From: Halobacteriales archaeon QS_4_66_20 | GTDB taxonomy: Archaea; Halobacteriota; Halobacteria; Halobacteriales; Haloarculaceae | Assembly (NCBI GenBank): GCA_003021015.1 | Contig: PXRK01000051.1 | Location: 28,820 to 80,150, forward strand | DNA length: 51,331 nt | Reading direction: 5' to 3' | Part shown: piece by piece, positions 24,075 through 31,944 of the stretch | Position numbering within the stretch: position 1 is the stretch's first letter | Layout: every line of letters begins with the position of its first letter | Position numbers and translations under genes: made by a program | The notes under the pieces: model-generated | Database searches by the model: none | Told to the model about the DNA's origin: nothing | The model's input: only the letters and a program-made list of their open reading frames with translations

Positions 24075-24182
24075 TACTGGTGGCTGTAAGTACGTGAAAA
24101 CTCGAATTGAGAATCCAGGCGGAACGGGTCTGTATCCGCAGATAGCAGAGACTGGCGGGTAAAAGAATTACAGCCACCAGTA
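24075..24182 (+). mobile_element. MITE copy C (108 bp), at a stop codon on the minus strand
   Basis: It has perfect 15-bp terminal inverted repeats (TACTGGTGGCTGTAA / TTACAGCCACCAGTA) and TCA on both sides (24072-24074 and 24183-24185). The right TCA is the TGA stop, read leftward, of the open frame at 24183-24359. The orientation is the same as copy B, 1.16 kb away. It lies about 120 bp upstream of the start of the LPG-synthase-type gene and may affect that promoter. Confidence 0.92.
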
Positions 24183-24359
24183 TCACTCCAGCGGCCGGTC
24201 CCGGAGCGTCTTTTGCTCGACGGCCATCGACTCGACGACGATGTCCCCGGCTGGCAGCCGCTCGACCGCGACGGTCGTGACCAGCACCGACCGGTGACTG
24301 CCTGGGACGATTGTGACGGGAGAGTACGAACCGATACACAGCGATCGGTTTTTGCTCCT
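24183..24359 (-). pseudogene. Gene remnant or unannotated short ORF next to MITE copy C
   Basis: A leftward open frame of 58 codons without an ATG contains SPVTIVPGSHRSVLVTTVAVERLPAGDIVVESMAVEQK-like sequence of haloarchaeal amino-acid and codon character, ending at the TGA shared with the MITE duplication. An in-frame GTG would give only 34 residues. It abuts tRNA-Val, so the 5' part of an original gene may have been lost by rearrangement at the tRNA. I do not recognise a family. Confidence 0.35.
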
Positions 24360-24382
24360 TCACGAACGACAAGCGAGCGCAT

Positions 24383-24456
24383 GGGTTGGGCAGGAATCGA
24401 ACCTGCGGCCTCCGCCGTGTGAAGGCGGCGTCATAACCGGGCTAGACCACCAACCC
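24383..24456 (-). tRNA. tRNA-Val (anticodon CAC)
   Basis: A 74-nt tRNA read leftward. Acceptor arms are GGGTTGG/CCAACCC, anticodon stem CCGCC/GGCGG around the loop TTCACAC (anticodon CAC), and T arm GCAGG-TTCGATT-CCTGC. No intron is present and CCA is not encoded. It decodes GUG, a frequent codon in this genome. Confidence 0.95.
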
Positions 24457-24483
24457 GTACCCCGGGTTTACTTCAGCGCCCGA

Positions 24484-24490
24484 CTTAAGA
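24484..24490 (-). promoter_or_regulatory. TATA-like box of tRNA-Val
   Basis: The minus-strand sequence TCTTAAG is centred about 31 bp upstream of the tRNA 5' end at 24456, the expected position for an archaeal tRNA promoter. Confidence 0.5.
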
Positions 24491-24499
24491 ATTATCTTC

Positions 24500-24643
24500 T
24501 CACTGCTCGGGCGTCCCGCGGACCGACGCCAGGCGCTCACGTGCCTCGCCGATGGCTTCTTTCGCTTCGCCTTCCGCGCGCTGCTGGATGTCCGAGAGCT
24601 CGATATCTGGATAGCTAGACTCGGAAATGCTGGCCGGTTCCAA
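24500..24643 (-). CDS. Possible 47-residue helical protein (TTG start)
   Basis: An open frame beginning at a TTG (24643) reads MEPASISESSYPDIELSDI and continues as a strongly amphipathic helix, ending ERLASVRGTPEQ. No ATG or GTG is available. Codon and residue usage looks genuine (alternating Ala/Glu/Lys), but start and expression are unsupported. It could also be the tail of a decayed gene. It lies just upstream of the tRNA-Val promoter on the same strand. The rest of 24457-24827 holds only the 27-bp repeats listed separately. Confidence 0.3.
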   Translation of the reverse strand: MEPASISESSYPDIELSDIQQRAEGEAKEAIGEARERLASVRGTPEQ

Positions 24644-24715
24644 TAGTTAGCCCCCCAACACTGGTGGGTTGGGGATGACCTACTGCGTATGGCCGGATCA
24701 CACGGTTACAGTAGT

Positions 24716-24796
24716 ATCGTGACGTACCGCAGACACGATGACATCGTGACGTACCGCAGACACGACGGCATCGTGACGTACCACAGACGCGACAGC
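24716..24796 (+). repeat. Three tandem 27-bp repeats upstream of the ABC transporter genes
   Basis: The units start at 24716, 24743 and 24770, each beginning ATCGTGACGTACC. The first two differ only near the end, and the third has three or four changes. Unit 1 is itself a dyad (ATCGTG ... CACGAT). The array ends 31 bp before the ABC ATPase start. With no spacer between units it is not a CRISPR. Phased operator or iteron-like sites for a regulator of the downstream genes are plausible. Confidence 0.85.
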
Positions 24797-24827
24797 ACCG
24801 CTGCCCGGTGCATGGAGGGTCAGTGAG

Positions 24828-25577
24828 ATGACGTCGACAGGGTCCGTGGTGGAGTCCGTGGAGGCGGGGAACGCCACGGTGTCGCTCGGGAACGTCAGGC
24901 GGACCTACTACCTCGGCGAGCCGGTTCACGCGCTCGACGGCGTCTCGCTCGACCTGCCGGACGGGTCGTTCACAGCGGTGATGGGCCCCAGCGGATCGGG
25001 CAAGAGCACGCTGATGAACATGGTCGGCTGCCTCGATACCCCCGACGAGGGAACGGTCCACGTCGAGGGCCGGAACGTGACGGCGCTGTCCGGCAGCGAG
25101 CGGGCGCAACTGCGCGGCACCGAACTCGGCTTCATCTTCCAGCAGTTCAACCTGATGCCCCGTCTGACGGCAGCCGAGAACGTCACGCTCCCGCTGGTGT
25201 TCAACGACGCGGTCGACGTCGACCGCCGGGAACGCGCCGAGACGCTGCTCTCCCGGGTCGGGCTGGGCGACCGGCTGGATCACGCGCCGCCGGAACTGTC
25301 GGGCGGCCAGCGCCAGCGGGTCGCCATCGCCCGGGCGCTCGTCAACGAACCGTCGCTGGTCCTCGCCGACGAACCCACGGGGAACCTCGACACCGGAACC
25401 GGCGCTGAGATCATGGACCTGTTCGCGGAACTGCACGCAGCGAGCCGGACGATCCTGATGGTCACCCACGAGCGGCACATCGCCGAGCACGCCGAGCGGA
25501 TCGTCCACCTCGTCGACGGGCAAATCCAGGAGATCGAACAGCTCGACTCGGGCGCCCACACGGGGGGATCACAGTGA
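24828..25577 (+). CDS. ABC transporter ATP-binding protein (MacB/LolD type)
   Basis: A 249-residue ATPase. Walker A is GPSGSGKST (about residues 53-61), the Q-loop is FQQFNLMP, the signature LSGGQ and Walker [13 protein letters not shown], followed by the H-loop in VTHERH. The [23 protein letters not shown] segment is typical of the MacB/LolD/FtsE group that pairs with long-loop permeases. The last codons overlap the permease GTG by 4 bp. The substrate is unknown: such systems export peptides, lipoproteins or drugs, or act as mechanotransmitters. Confidence 0.93.
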   Translation: MTSTGSVVESVEAGNATVSLGNVRRTYYLGEPVHALDGVSLDLPDGSFTAVMGPSGSGKSTLMNMVGCLDTPDEGTVHVEGRNVTALSGSERAQLRGTELGFIFQQFNLMPRLTAAENVTLPLVFNDAVDVDRRERAETLLSRVGLGDRLDHAPPELSGGQRQRVAIARALVNEPSLVLADEPTGNLDTGTGAEIMDLFAELHAASRTILMVTHERHIAEHAERIVHLVDGQIQEIEQLDSGAHTGGSQ

Positions 25578-26803
25578 AGGTCACCGAGAGCTTCCGGATC
25601 AGCTGGCGGGCGATCACCGGTCACAAGCTGCGGTCCGGGCTGACGACGCTGGGCATCATCATCGGCGTCGGCTCCGTGATCGTGTTCATGGTGCTGGGCG
25701 GCGCGTTCGAGCAGAACATCGCCCAGGAGATCGAGGAGGGCAACGACGAGCCCGGGATGTGGGTCCACACCCAGCAGGCAGACAGCGGCTTCGGTGACTC
25801 GCCGTTTGTGAGAGCGAAGTTCTTCACCGATTCCGACGTCGCGGCACTCGAATCGATCGACACCGTCGAGTTCGTCGCCCCGAGTGCGAGATTCCCGGTG
25901 GCCCAGCTCACTCACGACGGCCACCAGCGGACGGGCGGCTTCGCGGTCGAGGCGACCACGCCGGAGCGACTCGAGGGTGACGTGGTCGAGGGTGACACGT
26001 TCGCCGCCGAGGACGAGATCGTCCTCACCGAGGAGGCGACCGATCTGGTCGAAGGCGGCCTCTCTGTCGGCGACGAGGTGGAGATCAGCTTCGACGGCGC
26101 CGGGTCCGAAACGTTCACCGTCGTCGGCATCGTCGAGCCCACGAGCACGGGTGGCAACAGCCTCGTCCCGACGGCCGGCTACGTGTCGCTGTCGAACTAC
26201 GAGACGACCATCGAAACGCCCGACGGCAACCAGGAGCGTGCGTACCGCGAGCTGATCGTCGCCGCCGAGAGCTCCGAGGTGCTCGACCAGGCACAGCAAG
26301 ACACCCTCAAGTACCTCCGGAGTGATTCCGACGCAGCACAGCTCAAAGAAGACGAGCACGTCCTCAAAGCGCAGACCGTCGACGACGCGATCGACCAGGT
26401 GGGTGACATCGTCGACCAGCTCACGGTGTTCATCGGCGGGATCGCGGGTATCTCGCTTGTGGTGGGCTCGATCGGCATCGCGAACATCATGATCGTCAGC
26501 GTCACCGAGCGCACCCGCGACATCGGCGTGATGAAGGCCGTCGGCGCCCGCAAGCGCGACGTGATCCAGCTGTTCCTCGTCGAGTCGGTCATCCTCGGCG
26601 CGATCGGCGCGCTGCTGGGCGTGCTCGTGGGGCTCGGGTTCGGCTACCTCGGCGTCTCGGTGATCGGCTGGCCGATGGTACTCCCGACGGACTGGATCCT
26701 CATCGCCGTCTTCATCGGCGTCACCGTCGGCGTCCTGTCGGGGCTGTACCCTGCCTGGCGCGGCGCCAAGGTCGACCCGATCGAGGCACTCCGCCACGAG
26801 TGA
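25574..26803 (+). CDS. MacB/FtsX-like ABC permease
   Basis: A 409-residue permease with the MacB topology. An N-terminal helix ([21 protein letters not shown], about 28-48) is followed by a large extracellular MacB_PCD domain (about 50-275). Three C-terminal helices follow (about 280-400), with the conserved [28 protein letters not shown] loop and a [17 protein letters not shown] ending. It starts at GTG 25574 with a GTGA overlap, so it is coupled to the ATPase. No periplasmic adaptor gene is present, as usual in archaea. Confidence 0.93.
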   Translation: MKVTESFRISWRAITGHKLRSGLTTLGIIIGVGSVIVFMVLGGAFEQNIAQEIEEGNDEPGMWVHTQQADSGFGDSPFVRAKFFTDSDVAALESIDTVEFVAPSARFPVAQLTHDGHQRTGGFAVEATTPERLEGDVVEGDTFAAEDEIVLTEEATDLVEGGLSVGDEVEISFDGAGSETFTVVGIVEPTSTGGNSLVPTAGYVSLSNYETTIETPDGNQERAYRELIVAAESSEVLDQAQQDTLKYLRSDSDAAQLKEDEHVLKAQTVDDAIDQVGDIVDQLTVFIGGIAGISLVVGSIGIANIMIVSVTERTRDIGVMKAVGARKRDVIQLFLVESVILGAIGALLGVLVGLGFGYLGVSVIGWPMVLPTDWILIAVFIGVTVGVLSGLYPAWRGAKVDPIEALRHE

Positions 26804-26869
26804 TCGAGATCATCTCGACACAGATCGGGACTATCAGGGTCGATTTTTGTTTCCTGGAGCAGTCGGCTC

Positions 26870-26886
26870 CTCCCCAGGACGGGGAG
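26870..26886. terminator. Hairpin between convergent genes, candidate bidirectional terminator
   Basis: The arms CTCCCC (26870-26875) and GGGGAG (26881-26886) flank AGGAC. A second weak stem GGAGC/GGCTCC precedes it, with a T-rich run CGATTTTTGTTT at 26841-26852. It lies between the permease stop and the convergent UPF0212 gene. Confidence 0.4.
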
Positions 26887-26894
26887 TCGGGCGG

Positions 26895-27260
26895 TTACTC
26901 GTCGCTGCCCTCGGAGTCGTCGTCGAACTCGACGGTGTCGATGACCTTCAGCGGGACGTCCCGGAGCGCGCCACCGATGTCACTTTTCGCGATGCGCTGT
27001 GCGTGCTCGGTGCTCTCGGCGTTGAACACTTTTATCTCGAGCATCAGCCCGACCAGCGACGTGTCGGCAGCGATGAAGGCCGAGTCGAACGGTTCGCCAC
27101 AGGCTGGGCAGTCCGTGAACCCGACTTCGACTTCCACGTAGTCCATGTCTTCCTGATTGAGCCGCTTCCCCGCCTCGCTGACAGCCACGCCGATCGCGTC
27201 GTCGACGTTGTTCACGTCGTGGACCAACCAGGCCGCTTCCAGCACGACTCGGTAGTTCAT
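26895..27260 (-). CDS. UPF0212 (DUF555) family protein
   Basis: A 121-residue protein starting [13 protein letters not shown], with the family's [13 protein letters not shown] zinc-type pair and the conserved [17 protein letters not shown] segment. UPF0212 is nearly universal in euryarchaea but has no established function. The acidic tail ([11 protein letters not shown]) is a haloarchaeal addition. The start at 27260 is chosen over an upstream extension without homology. It is divergent from psmB, with the two promoters sharing 108 bp. Confidence 0.88.
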   Translation of the reverse strand: MNYRVVLEAAWLVHDVNNVDDAIGVAVSEAGKRLNQEDMDYVEVEVGFTDCPACGEPFDSAFIAADTSLVGLMLEIKVFNAESTEHAQRIAKSDIGGALRDVPLKVIDTVEFDDDSEGSDE

Positions 27261-27337
27261 ACGTGGACACTGTTGGGGCACCTATTCGGTTCTTTTGATT
27301 TCCCCCGAAAAGCCCGGGCCATTCTCCCGAACGAGTA

Positions 27338-27345
27338 GTTTATTA
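27338..27345 (+). promoter_or_regulatory. TATA box of psmB
   Basis: GTTTATTA is centred about 27 bp upstream of the psmB ATG at 27369, a standard position for a leaderless haloarchaeal gene. Confidence 0.65.
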
Positions 27346-27368
27346 GGCAACGAGCGTGTAGGCGGGGT

Positions 27369-28109
27369 ATGCAGGATCCAGCTCTCGGCTCCGAGTTCTC
27401 GCAGCATCCCGACCAGTTTTCCGGCCGATTCGACACCAATCCCTACGAGCCGGAACTGGGGTCGCTCCCCGACGGGAACCGGGACGAGGAGGCCGTCAAC
27501 AAGACCGGGACGACGACCATCGGCATCGCCACAGAGGACGGCGTCATTGTTGCGACCGACAAGCGCGCCAGCCTCGGCGGGCGGTTCGTCTCGAACAAGA
27601 ACGTCCAGAAGGTCGAGCAGATCCACCCCACGGCGGCGCTGACCCTCGTGGGATCGGTCGGCGGTGCCCAGTCGTTCATCCGGACGCTGCGCGCGGAGGT
27701 CAACCTCTACGAGGCCCGCCGCGGAAAGGAGATGAGCATGCAGGCGCTGGCGACGCTTGCGGGCAACTTCGCGCGCGGCGGCCCGTTCATCGCCATCAAC
27801 CCGGTTCTCGGTGGCGTCGACGACGAGGGGACCCACGTCTACAGCATCGACCCTGCCGGCGGCGTGATGCAGGACGACTACACGGTCACCGGCTCCGGGC
27901 TGACCGTCGCCTACGGGACGCTGGAGGCCCGCTACGAGAAGGACATGTCCCTGGAGGAAGCCCAGCAGGTCGCTGGCGCCGGCATCAAGGCGGCCGCCGA
28001 GCGCGACACCGGCTCCGGCAACGGCATCTTCGTCGCCGAGGTCACCGAGGAAGGCGTCGAAATCGACGACTACGACCTCGACGAACTCGACGTATACACC
28101 CGGACGTGA
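27369..28109 (+). CDS. psmB: Proteasome beta subunit (archaeal 20S)
   Basis: A 246-residue proteasome subunit with a 47-residue propeptide. Self-cleavage at TG|TTTIG exposes catalytic Thr48. Downstream active-site residues are visible: Asp in TDKRAS, Lys in the KVEQI region after VSNKNVQ, and the SGxG segment near residue 175-180. The body matches the euryarchaeal PsmB family in full. It assembles with alpha subunits into the central peptidase ring. Its last codons (TATACACCCGGACGTGA) form one arm of an inverted repeat described separately. Confidence 0.97.
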   Translation: MQDPALGSEFSQHPDQFSGRFDTNPYEPELGSLPDGNRDEEAVNKTGTTTIGIATEDGVIVATDKRASLGGRFVSNKNVQKVEQIHPTAALTLVGSVGGAQSFIRTLRAEVNLYEARRGKEMSMQALATLAGNFARGGPFIAINPVLGGVDDEGTHVYSIDPAGGVMQDDYTVTGSGLTVAYGTLEARYEKDMSLEEAQQVAGAGIKAAAERDTGSGNGIFVAEVTEEGVEIDDYDLDELDVYTRT

Positions 28110-28202
28110 CTCTGTGACACGCCAGGGCACGATATCCACGAGTATCGACCCTGACAGTCCCGATCTGTGTCGAGATATCTGAGACAAATCACGTCCGGGT
28201 GT
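28096..28202. repeat. Inverted repeat around the psmB stop and downstream spacer
   Basis: ACACCCGGACGTGA (28096-28109), the last codons and stop of psmB, recurs exactly inverted as TCACGTCCGGGTGT at 28189-28202, with 79 bp between. It may form a large stem at the 3' end of the psmB transcript or be a relic of a small inverted duplication. Confidence 0.6.
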
Positions 28203-28254
28203 ACGTGAGAAGGCCCTCCGCCAGGATCATATGGTCCGGCGGTGAAAGGGGGAC

Positions 28255-29613
28255 ATGGACCTGTTCGGGACGGCCGGAATCCGCGGGCCCGTGGCCAGAA
28301 TCACGCCGGAGCTGGCGCTGTCGGTCGGCCGGGCCGCCGGCGTCGACGCCGACGAGGTGGTGGTGGGCCGCGACGGCCGGGACACGGGCGAGTCGCTTGC
28401 TGCCGCAGTGGAGGCGGGGCTGACCAGCGCCGGGGCCGACGTGCGCCGTGCCGGCCAACTCCCCACGCCGGCGCTCGCGTTCGCCTCGCAGGGGCGGTAC
28501 GGCATCATGCTGACGGCCAGCCACAATCCGCCGGAAGACAACGGCATCAAGCTGTTCGTCGACGGACAGGAGTTCGACCGGGAGCGCGAACGCCGCGTCG
28601 AGAGGCGCGTGGCCGACGACGTCGCGCCCACCAACTGGGACGAGTGGGCGACGACCGAGACTGTCTCACCGCTGTCGACGTACCGGGGAGCAGTCGCGTC
28701 GTACGCCGCCGAGCACGGCGCATCCCCAGAGGGCATGACGGTCGCCGTCGACTGCGGCAACGGGATGGCGAGCCTGGCGACGCCACAGGTGCTGCGTGAA
28801 CTCGGTGCGAACGTCGTCGCGCTGAACGCGAACGTCGACGGGCAGTTCACCGCGAGGGAGAGCAAACCGACCGCCGAGAGCCTGACGGACCTCAGGGAGT
28901 TCGTGGCCGACGGCCCCGCCCGGTTCGGCATCGGCCACGACGGCGACGCCGACCGCATCGTGATCGTCGACGGCGAGGGCGATGTCATCCACGAGGACAC
29001 CATCCTCGCACTCGTCGCCGGGCACTACGTCCGCGAGTCGGCGGCCGGCGACCCGGTGGTCGTCACGACGCCGAACGCCTCCGGCCGGATCGACCAGCGC
29101 GTACGGGCGGCGGGCGGCCGCATCGAGCGCGTGCGCCTTGGCGCGCTCCACGAGGGCATCGCTAGCGCGCGAGCGGACGGGAGCGGAGGGACGAGGGTCG
29201 TGTTCGCCGCCGAACCCTGGAAACACATCCACCCCGCGTTCGGCGGGTGGATCGACGGCGTCGCTTCCGCGGCCGTGTTCACGCGCCTGGTCGCCGAGGA
29301 GGGGCTCTCGACGCTGCGCGGCCGCGTCACGGAGCGACCGTACCGGAAGAAGAGCGTCCCCTGCCCCGAGGAGAAGAAGGAGCCGGCCATGGCGCACCTG
29401 GAGCGAACGCTCCCGGAAGCGTTCCCGGAGGCGTCAGTCGACATGGAGTACGGCGTCCGCCTGGAGTTTGGCGATGGCGAGTGGACGCTGGTCCGCCCGA
29501 GCGGAACGGAGCCGTACATCCGGGTGTACGCCGAGAGCGACCACGTCGACGACCTGGTGAACGCGGTCATCGAGCGGATCGAGCGGGCGATCGAATCACA
29601 ACAATCAGTATGA
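28255..29613 (+). CDS. glmM: Phosphoglucosamine mutase / phosphohexomutase (GlmM type)
   Basis: A 452-residue alpha-D-phosphohexomutase with the four family signatures. These are the phosphoserine loop TASHNPP (Ser89), the metal loop DGDADR (about 228-233), the sugar-binding segment AAEPWKHI (the E of the GEESGH-type motif, in altered form), and the phosphate-binding RPSGTEP near 415. It converts glucosamine-6-P to glucosamine-1-P, or mannose/glucose phosphates, for nucleotide-sugar synthesis. Exact specificity cannot be fixed: the altered third motif (EPWKH) points to a haloarchaeal subgroup. Confidence 0.9.
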   Translation: MDLFGTAGIRGPVARITPELALSVGRAAGVDADEVVVGRDGRDTGESLAAAVEAGLTSAGADVRRAGQLPTPALAFASQGRYGIMLTASHNPPEDNGIKLFVDGQEFDRERERRVERRVADDVAPTNWDEWATTETVSPLSTYRGAVASYAAEHGASPEGMTVAVDCGNGMASLATPQVLRELGANVVALNANVDGQFTARESKPTAESLTDLREFVADGPARFGIGHDGDADRIVIVDGEGDVIHEDTILALVAGHYVRESAAGDPVVVTTPNASGRIDQRVRAAGGRIERVRLGALHEGIASARADGSGGTRVVFAAEPWKHIHPAFGGWIDGVASAAVFTRLVAEEGLSTLRGRVTERPYRKKSVPCPEEKKEPAMAHLERTLPEAFPEASVDMEYGVRLEFGDGEWTLVRPSGTEPYIRVYAESDHVDDLVNAVIERIERAIESQQSV

Positions 29614-29672
29614 GGGGCCGGGACCGCGCGGACGGCGTTAGCTATTTTTGACTCATTGCCGGAGAGTCGAAC

Positions 29673-31136
29673 ATGCTCCCGGCGGCCGAGAGCTACTGGC
29701 TCGTCCGCCTGCTGTTCCAGCGGGCGCTGGCGATCATCTACCTCTCGGCGTTTCTCGTCGCCTGGTTCCAGTTCCGGCCGCTGGCCGGCGAGGACGGCCT
29801 CCTCCCCATCGAGAACTACGTCGAGCGCGCGTCGTTCAAAGACCGCCCCAGCCTGTTTTATCTTTACCCGTCTGATCGAGTGATCGGCCTGACTGCGGGC
29901 GCCGGGGTCGTCCTCTCGGTCGCTGCGCTGCTGGGGCTCCCGTACCTGTTGCCCGAGCCGTACCCCGTCGTCACCTCGATCCTCCTGTGGGGGCTGCTGT
30001 GGGCGCTGTACCTTTCCTTTGTCAACGCCGGCCAGCTGTTCTACGGCTACGGCTGGGAGTCGATGCTGCTGGAGACGGGGTTTCTCGCAATCTTCCTCGG
30101 CGCCGGCGACACCGGGCCGCCGGTGCTGGTGATCTGGCTGCTGAAGTGGGTGCTGTTCCGCAACATGTTCGGCGCTGGTCTCATCAAGATCCGCGGCGAC
30201 GACTGCTGGCGCGAGCTCACCTGTCTGGATTACCACTACGAGACTCAGCCGATACCGAACCCGCTGAGCTGGTACGCCCACCACCTCCCGGAGCCGTTCC
30301 ACCGCGTCGAGGTGCTGGGCAACCACGTCGTCGAACTCGCCGTCCCCTTCCTGTACTTCGCCCCCCAGCCATACGCCGCCGTCGGCGGCGTCCTCACCAT
30401 CGGCTTCCAGCTGTGGCTCGTGCTGACCGGGAACTTCGCGTTCCTGAACGCGCTCACGATCGTCCAGGGGGTCGCGACGTTCAGCGACGGCGTCATCGCG
30501 GCGGTCCTGCCGGTCGGAACCCCGGAGCCCGCTGCGACGCCCGTCCCGCTGGAGATTGCCGCTGCTGCCCTCGCGCTGCTGGTGCTCGCGCTGAGCATCA
30601 GGCCCGTACTGAACATGCTCTCGCCGTCGCAGGTGATGAACACCGCCTTCGATCCGCTGAATCTCGTCAACACGTACGGCGCGTTCGGGTCGATCACGAA
30701 GCGTCGGTACCAGCTTGTCATCCAGGGCACCCGCGAGTCGAATCCGGCGGAAGACGACTGGGAAACCTACGAGACGAAGGGCCAGCCGGTGCGGACCGAC
30801 GAGCGGCCGCCGCAGTGGGCCCCGTACCACCTGCGGCTGGACTGGCAGCTGTGGTTCGCGTCGATGCGTCCGCGGCCAGGTCCCCGCCAGCGCTGGCTGT
30901 TCGCCCTGCTCGAAGCCGCGCTCGAGAACGACGAGAAGAAGCTCTCGCTACTCGACACGAATCCGTTCCCCGACGAGCCGCCCGAGCAGGTCCGGGTGCT
31001 CCGGTACCGCTACGAGTTCACGTCACCCGGGGAGCGCGCCGAGACTGGCGAGTGGTGGACTCGGGAACGCGTCGGAACGTACGTCCAGCCAGTCTCCGGC
31101 GCTGACCTCCGGCGACGGGCGCTGTTCGGCCGATAA
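29673..31136 (+). CDS. Lipase maturation factor (LMF1/LMF2) family membrane protein
   Basis: A 487-residue protein with about 7-8 membrane helices in the first 330 residues and a soluble C-terminal domain. Family hallmarks are YGYGWESMLLETGFLAIFL, FRNMFGAGLIKIRGDDCWRELTCLDYHYETQPIPNPLSWYAHHLP, VMNTAFDPLNLVNTYGAFGSITKRRYQLVIQGT and RLDWQLWFASM near the C terminus. In animals LMF1 supports folding of dimeric lipases in the ER. Prokaryotic homologues have no assigned role. The neighbouring convergent DCC thiol oxidoreductase hints at exported disulfide-protein folding, an inference from context. Confidence 0.92.
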   Translation: MLPAAESYWLVRLLFQRALAIIYLSAFLVAWFQFRPLAGEDGLLPIENYVERASFKDRPSLFYLYPSDRVIGLTAGAGVVLSVAALLGLPYLLPEPYPVVTSILLWGLLWALYLSFVNAGQLFYGYGWESMLLETGFLAIFLGAGDTGPPVLVIWLLKWVLFRNMFGAGLIKIRGDDCWRELTCLDYHYETQPIPNPLSWYAHHLPEPFHRVEVLGNHVVELAVPFLYFAPQPYAAVGGVLTIGFQLWLVLTGNFAFLNALTIVQGVATFSDGVIAAVLPVGTPEPAATPVPLEIAAAALALLVLALSIRPVLNMLSPSQVMNTAFDPLNLVNTYGAFGSITKRRYQLVIQGTRESNPAEDDWETYETKGQPVRTDERPPQWAPYHLRLDWQLWFASMRPRPGPRQRWLFALLEAALENDEKKLSLLDTNPFPDEPPEQVRVLRYRYEFTSPGERAETGEWWTRERVGTYVQPVSGADLRRRALFGR

Positions 31137-31145
31137 AAACGCTGG

Positions 31146-31508
31146 CTACTCCGGATCGTCGCTGGAGAGGTACTGTCCCCAGAGCGCGCGGCGGTCGGCG
31201 ACCTCGCGGTACGTCCGCTCCCGGAGGTCCGCATACGTCTCCGATTCGTTGAACACGTCGAAGATGGGCCGGGCGGGTCTGCCGACATCAGAGATTGCTA
31301 GCGCCTCCTCGATGGCCGCACCGCAGGAGTACACCGCATCGTCGGTGACCAGGTGCGCGCAGCCCTCGTACTCGTCGGGCAGCCGGTCCAGCAGTTCGCC
31401 GTCCATGTCGCTGAACCCGACCAGTCGGAGGTTCGCGTGCTCGGCGAAAAACTCCGCCCACCAGGTACAGAACCCACAGTCATCGTCGTAGACGAAGCGG
31501 GGAACCAT
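31146..31508 (-). CDS. DCC (DUF393) family thiol-disulfide oxidoreductase
   Basis: A 120-residue protein with the family motif YDDDCGFC (residues 7-14, a D-x-x-C-x-x-C active site) and the C-terminal RRALWGQ segment (the family's R-x-x-x(F/W) region). It is thioredoxin-like by prediction. A further cysteine pair position (SCGAAIEEAL) follows the TDDAVYSCG loop typical of DCC proteins. It converges on the LMF gene with 9 bp between stops. Confidence 0.88.
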   Translation of the reverse strand: MVPRFVYDDDCGFCTWWAEFFAEHANLRLVGFSDMDGELLDRLPDEYEGCAHLVTDDAVYSCGAAIEEALAISDVGRPARPIFDVFNESETYADLRERTYREVADRRALWGQYLSSDDPE

Positions 31509-31573
31509 ATCCGAACTTGGCGCCGCAGAAACTAATACGTTGAGCCAGCGAGTCCGGACTGGGACTACGAATC

Positions 31574-31786
31574 ATGGCGATCGAACCGGCACTGGAGGCC
31601 GTCTGGCGGATGGAGCGGTTCGTTATCGCCATCGTCGCGGGGGGTATCGCCCTGGTCGCCGGACTGTGGCTCGTGACGCTGTCCGAGCCGTTCAGCGCGG
31701 TCTGGACGGTGGGCGCTTTCCTCGTCGTGCTGGGCGCTTCCGCACTCGGCGCGGGCATCCGGTCGGAAGTCGAACGCGAACGGTGA
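31574..31786 (+). CDS. Small two-helix membrane protein (hypothetical)
   Basis: A 70-residue protein with helices at about residues 17-36 and 43-61, and charged ends (MERF ... RSEVERER). I do not recognise a function. It is divergent from the DCC gene, 65 bp apart. The 158 bp after it (31787-31944) contain no gene I can support. Confidence 0.65.
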   Translation: MAIEPALEAVWRMERFVIAIVAGGIALVAGLWLVTLSEPFSAVWTVGAFLVVLGASALGAGIRSEVERER

Positions 31787-31944
31787 GCGGCTCCGTCGGC
31801 GGCACCCGCCCTGACGAGGTGAACGGTAATGATCGAGCCCCAGGAGGTCGAGAATCTCGCCATCGGCGACGGCGAGACTGACCGAGGCGGGCAGTCCCCG
31901 GCCGGTCGCAGTGGCGAGTACGTCGCGGTGATCACCCTCCCGGA

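Noticed and set aside
22801..24185. Composite transposon formed by MITE copies B and C with the LPG-synthase-type gene
   Set aside because: Each copy has its own matching 3-bp duplication, and the outermost flanks (TGA and TCA) do not match, so they were inserted separately.
24716..24796. CRISPR array
   Set aside because: The three 27-bp units are directly adjacent with no spacers.
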